From Planctomycetota bacterium (GTDB taxonomy: Bacteria > Planctomycetota > UBA1135 > GCA-002686595): a DNA stretch of 13,392 bases. The notes below the pieces were generated by a model. The model was not told the DNA's origin and made no database searches. It saw only the letters and a program-made list of their open reading frames with translations. The DNA is taken from NCBI GenBank assembly GCA_029212955.1, contig JARGOW010000038.1:1-13392 (forward strand), read 5' to 3'. The translations under genes were made by a program, and so were the position numbers. Every line of letters starts with the position of its first letter. The stretch's first letter is position 1. Shown piece by piece: positions 6,073-12,294 of the stretch.

Positions 6073-9000
6073 CTATTCGCCTTGGACCGCAGCCTCGTAC
6101 TCGGCCAATCGGTCGGCCATGGTCGGGTCGGCCCCTTTGGGCATCAATTCAACGGCTCTCCGTTGGCTCGCAACCGCCGCCGAGGTGTCCCCGGTTCTGA
6201 ACTGGGCCAAGGCGAGGGTGTCCAGGAAGACCCCGAGATTCTTGCCACTGGCCGTGTGTTCACAGGCCCGGGTTGCGTATTTGAGGGCCTGCGTGGGGTC
6301 TTGCAGGGACTCGGGCTCGATGGTCAAGAGCGTCCAGGCGGCCTGATTCAACACTAGGGGCGTGGCGTTCGGGGCGTCTGCCTCTTGGGTGCTTCGTTCG
6401 AGGAGCTTCCGTTGAAGGGGGAGGGCATCTTCTGCCTCGCCCAGGGCCAGGTAGGCGTCCTTGAGACCCTCGACCGCAAGCCAAGTCCATTGGTGCTCCA
6501 TGCCCAGGACCCTTTCCATCACGGGCAAGTGTTCCGCAAGAAGTTCCGCAGCGTCCCCATGACGTTTCATAGAGAGATAGACCATCGCCAAGTTGGTGGT
6601 TCCCCCAAGGGTGGCCGGGTTCTCGTCCCCAAGCAGGCGGGCCTTGTGGGTGAGTGACTTTTCCAGGTGCTCGACGGCTTCAGATCCATTGCCCATGTGC
6701 ATGAGCACCCGAGCCAGGGCCTCCATGGACTCCAATGTGATGATGTTTTCCTCGCCAAGGGTGGCCGTGCGGGCATCCAGAACCTGTTCGCACAATTCCT
6801 TGGCTTCGTCAAACCGGTACAAGTGAAGATAGGCCTCTGCAAGCCCTGTTCTGGTGGAAACGGTCGTATCGTGGTGGGGCCCGAGGAGGCGACTCGACAC
6901 CTCGTTCAACTCGCGGTAGATTTCGCTCGCCAGCTTAATCTCGCCTTCGAGCCGATGGAGTCTGGCTTGCAAACCGATCGTGGTGAGTGTTTCAGGGTGC
7001 TCGGGTCCTAGAACGCGCTTTCTTGCGTCAAGGCATTCGGCCAACAGGGGTTTGGCTTTGTCGTACTGCCGCACAACTATGTACTGATTGACCAAGTTGT
7101 GCATCGACATGAGGGTGTCGGGGTGCTCCGGTCCGAAGGCCTCCTTCTGAAGGGTATTCGCCTCCCGAAACATCTTCACGGCACGTTGATTCTGGCCCCT
7201 GCCGTGGTACAGGGTCCCCAGGTTGTTCGTGAGCATTAATGTGTTGCTGTGCCTTTCACCCAGCACCCTCTTGGCGAGATCTATCGCCTCCATATAGAGG
7301 GACTCTGCCTGTTCACTCTTGCCCAGATTGTCGTAGACCAAGGCGAGTTCTCCCATGGTCGAGATGATCGAGACGCTATCCGGGCCACCGTGTTTCTTTA
7401 TGAGTTTGATTGCTTGGAGCAACAGGCGCTCGGCTTCTTCATAGTTGCCTTGGAAGGCACATGCGTTTGACAAGATGGTGCGTGTTTGAATGGCGGTGTC
7501 GATCGAGCTATTCGTTTTGATTTCGAAGGTGTCGAGTGACGTGCGGCAGAGCGTTTCCGCCTCAGCGTACCGGCCTTGTCGGAAGCGCAGCATTCCGAGG
7601 GCGATACGGGCTGCTGCGGTGAATTCATGTTCTGGACCCGAGACTTCGTTATTGAGTTCTAAGGCTCGAATCAATAGGGGCTCTGCCTCGGAATATCGCC
7701 CTTGTTCTTGATAGAGCTCGCCTAGGGTCACCAGGGAGAGACTGACCCGGCGGTCCTTCTTGTCGAGAGTGGAGAAGGCTATTCCGTTGGCTTTTGTCAG
7801 GTGCTTTTCGGCATCGTCCTGCAGACTGAGTTTTCGGTAGAGCGAGCCGATCAGAAAGTGAAGTTCGCCGGCGATGAGCTGGTCCTGCATGGCATCGCCT
7901 TCTAGCCGTTTGGAAGTGGAGTCGAGAATGCGCTTGAGGATCGTGATGTCCGCCCCTTTGGCTTGGGAGGGGTCGATGCCCTGGAGCATTCCTTTGATGA
8001 GATTCTTGATCTCCAGGGCCCGTGCAAGTTCGCGGTTGGCAATCTCGCTCTTTTCCTCGGCCAACCGACTGCTCGCCCGGGCCTCATTCGCGGATTCGAT
8101 GGCAGCGCTTCGAGCCACCGATTCGCTGTGGGCCGCCTTGTCCGCAGCACGCCAAAACCATCGGGAAACTGCGAGGCCAATCACGGTTACACCGAGTAGT
8201 CCCATGCCCATGGTCTGGGTACGTTTGAGCGCCGCAGCGCGAACCTTGGCCTCAGCAGCTTCCACTCGCGCCGTGTGCACGCGCTCTTCGACCTCGGTCA
8301 AATGTTTATGGATCGCCAGGGAAACCACCTCGGCAGACCTGGGCCGCGCGGCGGGTGCGGGTGCCAGGCATTGTTTCGCCAGTTCCACAAGGCGCCGTTC
8401 CGCGTTGCACTCCGCCAGCCGCTTGTGGGCGTCCACCTGATTGGCAGTGGCTGCCATGATCAGCAATTCATCCAATTCTCCGGCCAGGTAGGGGGGCTTG
8501 CCGGTCAGGATCTCACACAGAATGGCGCCCAGAGCGAACACGTCGCTGCGCTCTTCCATGGCTTCCACATCGCCGCGGGCTTGTTCCGGCGGCATGTAGG
8601 CCGGTGTGCCCATGACCGACCCCACCAACGACTGGGTGCCATGGCCGCCGGAGCGAACGGTTTCGATCACGCTCTGTTGGATGTTCTTGTTGGCGGCAAG
8701 TTCTTCATCGGCGACCCCACCGGAAGCGAGCACTTTTCCCATGCCCCAATCGACCACTTGCACCTCGCCGAAACTACCGATCATGATGTTGGCCGGTTTC
8801 AGATCCCGGTGCACAACCCCCCTGGCATGGGCGTAGGCCAGGGTTTGGCAAATGTCTTCGAAGATCGAAAGAAAACTGCGTTGGTCATCTGCAGGGGAAG
8901 CCCGCTCGGCCAATTTTTTGGCCAGGGTCTGCCCCTTGACCAACTTCATGCTGAAGAAGGCCTTGCCGTCGACCAACCCAAGGTCGTACACGGGCACGAT

Positions 9001-9396
9001 TCCAGGGTGTTGCAGTTGCCCCCCGATTTGCGCTTCTTCAACGAAGCGGTGTAGCAGGGCAGAGTCGTCCTTGTACTTGTCGTGCAGGAACTTCATGGCC
9101 ACGTCGCGACCCAGGTCCTGGTCGTGCCCGCGGTGCACGCTGCCCACCCCGCCGCGACCGAGCTCTCCATGAACCACGTACTTGCCAGCTTCAATCCGGT
9201 CCTCGGGGGCAAGGGCCTTCAAGATGGGAGCTTCCTCCGTGGATTCGTCCCTGAGCAGTACCTTTGGTTTGATGCCCGTGATTTCTCCAATGCGCTCGAT
9301 CACGCTATGGGGCGAGGGCCCGGTGGTTTCTTCGCCGTAGGCAAAGGCCAGGCCTTGCTCGATTTCTTCGGGGATTTCGTTGGTTTCTTCGGACAT
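6073..9396 (-). CDS. Transmembrane Ser/Thr protein kinase with 12 kinesin-light-chain-type TPR units
   Basis: This 1107-residue protein phosphorylates Ser/Thr on partner proteins. After a 70-residue acidic N-terminal segment, the Hanks-type kinase domain spans about 72-366: glycine loop GELGRGGVGSV (77-87), lysine K102 in VAMKFL, a candidate helix-C glutamate E120 or E121, catalytic loop HRDLKPAN (196-203, base D198), DWG at 216-218 instead of DFG, and GTPAYMPPEQARG (263-275). An Ala/Glu-rich coiled segment leads to one membrane span (about 396-414) and a second coiled segment (420-465). Residues 516-1000 form 12 TPR units with an alanine every 42 residues from A529 to A991 and GPEHPDTL-like linkers; a less regular repeat follows. 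The predicted topology puts the kinase in the cytoplasm and TPRs outside. The frame is open up to 9627, but I use the ATG at 9396, beyond the sigma gene's stop; no Shine-Dalgarno is visible. Its neighbours suggest it signals through the adjacent sigma factor. All catalytic residues are present. Confidence 0.93.
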   Translation of the reverse strand: MSEETNEIPEEIEQGLAFAYGEETTGPSPHSVIERIGEITGIKPKVLLRDESTEEAPILKALAPEDRIEAGKYVVHGELGRGGVGSVHRGHDQDLGRDVAMKFLHDKYKDDSALLHRFVEEAQIGGQLQHPGIVPVYDLGLVDGKAFFSMKLVKGQTLAKKLAERASPADDQRSFLSIFEDICQTLAYAHARGVVHRDLKPANIMIGSFGEVQVVDWGMGKVLASGGVADEELAANKNIQQSVIETVRSGGHGTQSLVGSVMGTPAYMPPEQARGDVEAMEERSDVFALGAILCEILTGKPPYLAGELDELLIMAATANQVDAHKRLAECNAERRLVELAKQCLAPAPAARPRSAEVVSLAIHKHLTEVEERVHTARVEAAEAKVRAAALKRTQTMGMGLLGVTVIGLAVSRWFWRAADKAAHSESVARSAAIESANEARASSRLAEEKSEIANRELARALEIKNLIKGMLQGIDPSQAKGADITILKRILDSTSKRLEGDAMQDQLIAGELHFLIGSLYRKLSLQDDAEKHLTKANGIAFSTLDKKDRRVSLSLVTLGELYQEQGRYSEAEPLLIRALELNNEVSGPEHEFTAAARIALGMLRFRQGRYAEAETLCRTSLDTFEIKTNSSIDTAIQTRTILSNACAFQGNYEEAERLLLQAIKLIKKHGGPDSVSIISTMGELALVYDNLGKSEQAESLYMEAIDLAKRVLGERHSNTLMLTNNLGTLYHGRGQNQRAVKMFREANTLQKEAFGPEHPDTLMSMHNLVNQYIVVRQYDKAKPLLAECLDARKRVLGPEHPETLTTIGLQARLHRLEGEIKLASEIYRELNEVSSRLLGPHHDTTVSTRTGLAEAYLHLYRFDEAKELCEQVLDARTATLGEENIITLESMEALARVLMHMGNGSEAVEHLEKSLTHKARLLGDENPATLGGTTNLAMVYLSMKRHGDAAELLAEHLPVMERVLGMEHQWTWLAVEGLKDAYLALGEAEDALPLQRKLLERSTQEADAPNATPLVLNQAAWTLLTIEPESLQDPTQALKYATRACEHTASGKNLGVFLDTLALAQFRTGDTSAAVASQRRAVELMPKGADPTMADRLAEYEAAVQGE

Positions 9397-9412
9397 GGGG
9401 TTGGTATTTGGA

Positions 9413-9469
9413 GGGGGGATCAGTCCTTCTTCAAGGGCTGGCCCGTTCTCATCAGGGAAATCCAAAAAA
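9413..9469 (-). promoter_or_regulatory. Leader element upstream of the kinase gene
   Basis: In the 80-base gap between sigma and kinase, the minus strand reads TTTTTT, GGATT, four bases, TGATGAG, then AACGGGCCAGCCC, GAAGAAGGA and CTGATCCCCCC before the ATG. It matches the leader at 5942-5999 block by block with identical spacing in the first half. Its position makes it a candidate promoter or operator for the kinase, or a conserved 5' untranslated RNA element. Confidence 0.45.
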
Positions 9470-9476
9470 GGTATGA

Positions 9477-10157
9477 CTAGGCGAGTGAGGCCAGCAGCCG
9501 CTTGCATTCCGCTTCCAGGTCGGCCGTTCCGGGGGAGTGGAAGGCGACCACCTCGCGCAGGCACGCGTAGAACTCCGTGCGGGCCTTGCGATAGGCGTTG
9601 TGAAGCTCCTGGGGAGGCATGTTCCATTCCGCAGCGATTTGGCGGATGGCCTCATCGCTGCCAAAGCGTCGCTTGAGAAGGTCCAGGCGCATGGCTCCCT
9701 TTTCCCCGTCTGCCCCAGCGACCTCCCGGTGCCGCTTCTTGGCTTCCTTGATGAGCGCCCGCGCCCAGCTTTGGTCGAAGAGGGTCGCTTGCCCCGGTTC
9801 ATCGGAGGCGAGCTGCTGTTGCCATTGGCTGTTTTCGAGGTTCTGGGGGGCCTGGCGCAGGGCGCGCTCTTCAAAACGCCGGGCCACATTGCGGGTGACC
9901 CCGAACAGGAGACCGCGGAAGTCACCGCGCATGGGGTCTGCGCGATCCAGGACCCCGCCTGGCTTGAAGCACTCCATGAACACCTCTTGGGTGGCATCAT
10001 CCGTTTCCCCTGCGAGGGATCGGCCCAGCCAACGGGCGGAAAGGAACCCCTGGATAGTTGTCGCGTAGGTTCGCGAAAAAATGGATCGGGCCTGGGGGTC
10101 GCCCGCAGAGGCGGATCGAACCATAGTCCAGCAGGTTTCGTTGGGGCGCTTGGGCAT
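9477..10157 (-). CDS. ECF-like RNA polymerase sigma factor (sigma-70 family)
   Basis: The 226-residue protein would direct RNA polymerase to a specific promoter set. Region 2 lies at about 28-97, with helices around FLSARWLGRSLAG, ETDDATQEVFMECF (51-64) and GDFRGLLFGVTRNVARRFEER. Region 4 lies at about 155-205, with a helix-turn-helix in IRQIAAEWNMPPQELHNAYRKARTEF (171-196, given here as key segment only). The regions are joined by a linker without the extra domains of housekeeping sigma factors. The usual acidic DAED motif reads E51-T52-D53-D54, placing a threonine in the polymerase-contact surface. Planctomycete ECF factors are often encoded beside Ser/Thr kinases; here the kinase gene follows by 80 bases. 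No anti-sigma gene is visible nearby. The longest frame starts at 10301, but the first 48 residues are basic and unlike the family, so I start at 10157; a later start at codon 12 (MVRSASAG) is possible. Confidence 0.85.
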   Translation of the reverse strand: MPKRPNETCWTMVRSASAGDPQARSIFSRTYATTIQGFLSARWLGRSLAGETDDATQEVFMECFKPGGVLDRADPMRGDFRGLLFGVTRNVARRFEERALRQAPQNLENSQWQQQLASDEPGQATLFDQSWARALIKEAKKRHREVAGADGEKGAMRLDLLKRRFGSDEAIRQIAAEWNMPPQELHNAYRKARTEFYACLREVVAFHSPGTADLEAECKRLLASLA

Positions 10158-10228
10158 GGGGGGGCGGATTGTACCCCATGGCCTCCGATTCCTACGGAAA
10201 GACCAGACTTGCTTGATGCTGGAATGAC

Positions 10229-10265
10229 AAGAGCCGCGGCGCATTTTTGATACGCCACGGCTCTT
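10229..10265. terminator. Strong hairpin between lipoprotein and sigma genes
   Basis: aagagccgcggcg (10229-10241) pairs with cgccacggctctt (10253-10265), 12 of 13 pairs, with an 11-base loop. It sits 38 bases after the lipoprotein stop and 71 bases before the sigma start, so it probably ends the lipoprotein transcript. The better T run (tttttt, 10264-10269) is on the plus strand, where no gene is visible upstream; on the minus strand the stem is followed by GTCATTCC. It may also block antisense transcription. Confidence 0.65.
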
Positions 10266-10303
10266 TTTTGAAAGGGAGCCCCCTTGGGGAACTGGTGGCA
10301 AAG

Positions 10304-11230
10304 TCAGTGCTTTGCAGCAGGATTGGCCATGAACTTGAAGCCCTTCGCTTCCATGGCGTTCTTCAAACCCGGAAGATAGTCCCGGTCATCCTGCTCGAAT
10401 CGAAGGTTGAGAAACCCCTGCTTGTCGGGACCGATGCGCAGGGAGAGCCGGCCATCCTTCAGTTGGACTTCCGAAATCATGCCGATCAGGTTGGACATTG
10501 TTTTTTGGACGTGCATTTCCTGTTCGGCGGCCACGGCGCTCACCTGAGACTTGACTAGGTTGGCTGCGGATTGCGGACTCATGGGGACACTCAAGACCAG
10601 GGTTTGCTCCTTCCAGAAGATCCAGGGCTCGCCGGTCTTTGCTTCGGCGATCCAAGCATTGGCGGTGCTGGCGTCGAGCATGCCTGCGGTCTCCTTTTCA
10701 AGACTTCCTCCCTCGGATGTCCACAATAGCAAGCCCTTGTGGATTGCCTTGTTGAGCTCCGCAGTTGCCTCGATCGCACCGTCGATTCTGATCTGTTGGT
10801 GGATCGCAATCCGGTCCATGTCGTCCAGGTAGACCTGCGAAGGCTTCACGGTGAAGCGCTTCACGATATCTAGATATCGCTGGGCATCCCCTGGGTCCTC
10901 CGCGCCCAGTTGGGAGTGCAGGTCTGTTTCCATATCATCCAGATCGAATCTGAAGAATGAATCGATCAGCATGAAGTCGCGCCGGTCCCCGGCCATGCCT
11001 TCCACCGCCTCGACAGCTTTGGCGATCTCCTTGGTGCGACCCTCACTCCAAGCGTCCTCCCCAGATCCGGCGGCCATGACCCCGTGGTATGTCAAGTTGA
11101 GCTCGAGCACGTTGTTCTCTACGTCATGGCGCAGTGCTAGGTCCTGGCCTTGGAAATCCACGGGCCCGCAGGCGGCCAGCCCAAACAGGGCAAAGAGAAC
11201 TGCGATGAGGGGCTTGTTTTGATGTTTCAT
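10304..11230 (-). CDS. Putative lipoprotein of unknown function
   Basis: The 308-residue protein begins with a lipoprotein signal: basic MKHQNK, a hydrophobic stretch, and the lipobox LAAC with the lipid-accepting cysteine at residue 21. The mature part is rich in Asp, Glu, Lys and Ala, with no further membrane span. It looks like a mixed alpha/beta soluble domain, with segments such as NNVLELNLTYHGVM near the start and DGRLSLRIGPDKQGFLNLRF near the end. I do not recognise a family. The start at 11230 is set by the signal peptide; the leader is CCACCAAACAAA and has no Shine-Dalgarno. It lies upstream of the sigma-kinase pair on the same strand but is separated by a strong hairpin, so co-transcription is uncertain. 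It diverges from the methyltransferase gene across a 172-base gap in which I see no clear promoter. Confidence 0.8.
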   Translation of the reverse strand: MKHQNKPLIAVLFALFGLAACGPVDFQGQDLALRHDVENNVLELNLTYHGVMAAGSGEDAWSEGRTKEIAKAVEAVEGMAGDRRDFMLIDSFFRFDLDDMETDLHSQLGAEDPGDAQRYLDIVKRFTVKPSQVYLDDMDRIAIHQQIRIDGAIEATAELNKAIHKGLLLWTSEGGSLEKETAGMLDASTANAWIAEAKTGEPWIFWKEQTLVLSVPMSPQSAANLVKSQVSAVAAEQEMHVQKTMSNLIGMISEVQLKDGRLSLRIGPDKQGFLNLRFEQDDRDYLPGLKNAMEAKGFKFMANPAAKH

Positions 11231-11391
11231 TTTGTTTGGTGGTCAGAGAGAGGGAATATCCTGTCTCGGCCTCCCTGGGCCGAACGCGCCACGCATACGC
11301 GATTGTTACGCCCAAGTTTCGAGAAATACCGGCGCTGGCGGGAATGGGGGAGCTGGCCTATGCTCCCCGGACGTTGCCGATCGGGCAAGAC

Positions 11392-11397
11392 AGAGGA
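11392..11397 (+). promoter_or_regulatory. Shine-Dalgarno-like site of the methyltransferase gene
   Basis: AGAGGA lies five bases before the ATG at 11403. It is the clearest Shine-Dalgarno-like sequence in front of any gene in the window, and it supports this start over the upstream in-frame ATG at 11232. Confidence 0.6.
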
Positions 11398-11402
11398 AAC
11401 CC

Positions 11403-12146
11403 ATGAGCCAAGCCGAAAAACCGTGGTTTGAGACCGCATTTGAGTCCGGATATCTGGACGTTTATCCCCATCGGGATTTGGACGCGGCCCGGGTAGAAGT
11501 GGCTTGGTTGATGAAACAGGGAGTGGGGGGGCGTACGTTGGACCTGTGCTGCGGTTTCGGGCGGCACAGCCTGGCTCTGTTGGAGAACGGAGTGGATGTG
11601 ATCGGGCTGGATCTATCGGCGGATCTGCTCTCCCAGGCGAAGAACCTGGAAGGCGGGGAGGCCCTCGCGGGGCGCCTGCTCCGCGGGGATGTGCGCTATC
11701 TGCCCTTCGCTAGCGGCAGCGTGGATAGCCTGGTCAACCTCTTCTCATCCTTCGGGTACTTTGGTGAGGCAGGGGACCAGGGGGTCCTGGACGAGATCAC
11801 CCGGGTTCTGCGGCCTGGATCACGGCTGGTCATGGATCTCATGAACCCTGATCGCATTCGGGCGGGCCTGGTGCCGGAGTCGCGTACGGAAAGGGACGGA
11901 TTTGTTCTGCTTGAAAGCAGGCGCCTGGAGGACAGCGGCCAACGTGTGACCAAGCAAGTCCGCATAGTTAACGTGGACGGAAGGGAGCGTTCCTGGAAGG
12001 AGGATGTGCGGCTCTACAGCCCAGATCGCATGGGAAAGCTGCTTCAGGAGCGTGGAATCGAGGTCGACCGGGTGGCAGGGAGCTTTGCCGGCGAGCCCTT
12101 CAGCGTGGATTCTACCCGGCAGTTGTTGATCGCGCGCAAGGTCTGA
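11403..12146 (+). CDS. Class I SAM-dependent methyltransferase
   Basis: The 247-residue cytoplasmic protein transfers a methyl group from S-adenosylmethionine to an unknown substrate. Motif I is TLDLCCGFGRHSLAL (45-59), with the glycine-rich SAM loop. D70 in VIGLDLS is the acidic residue expected to hold the ribose. GDVRYLPFASGSVDSL (95-110) is the usual motif II/III region, followed by ITRVLRPGSRLVMDLMNP, the post-motif III block of small-molecule methyltransferases. The C-terminal half is beta-rich, which may give substrate specificity. The frame is open from 11232, but the ATG at 11403 has the best upstream ribosome site and starts at the expected distance before motif I. It is divergent from the lipoprotein gene and 148 bases upstream of the acyl-CoA dehydrogenase. 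Protein, tRNA and small-molecule substrates all remain possible. Confidence 0.88.
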   Translation: MSQAEKPWFETAFESGYLDVYPHRDLDAARVEVAWLMKQGVGGRTLDLCCGFGRHSLALLENGVDVIGLDLSADLLSQAKNLEGGEALAGRLLRGDVRYLPFASGSVDSLVNLFSSFGYFGEAGDQGVLDEITRVLRPGSRLVMDLMNPDRIRAGLVPESRTERDGFVLLESRRLEDSGQRVTKQVRIVNVDGRERSWKEDVRLYSPDRMGKLLQERGIEVDRVAGSFAGEPFSVDSTRQLLIARKV

Positions 12147-12294
12147 GTTTCGAGGGCCAATCGGGCGCTCTAGGGGGTGTATTGTGTCCCGGGACGGGTA
12201 TACTGCTCGCCGGATTCGGCGGGAGTGCAGGCTTGATGCCCAACCTTGTTCCGCCTTCAGAATCGGCCACCGGAATCGCTTCAACAGAATCGAC

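Noticed and set aside
8275..9054. Plus-strand open frame of 259 codons opposite the kinase domain
   Set aside because: It is fully antisense to the Hanks-type kinase motifs and has no recognisable domain or start signal.
9397..9627. Extended kinase N-terminus of 77 residues starting at 9627
   Set aside because: It would overlap the sigma gene end by about 150 bases, and most of it is Arg/Pro/Gly-rich shadow sequence. Only the last part (the shared leader) has any conservation signal, treated as a separate finding.
10168..10173. TACAAT on the minus strand, a possible -10 box for the sigma gene
   Set aside because: It lies only 10 bases before the ATG and no -35-like hexamer occurs at normal spacing. 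It would imply an almost leaderless mRNA, so I do not list it as a feature.
12199..12204. TATACT, a possible -10 box for the acyl-CoA dehydrogenase gene
   Set aside because: The hexamer is good but no -35 partner exists at 16-18 bases and there is no TG extension, so a chance match is likely.
12206..12225. Small hairpin after the methyltransferase gene
   Set aside because: It has a 5-bp core stem and no T run, too weak to call a terminator.
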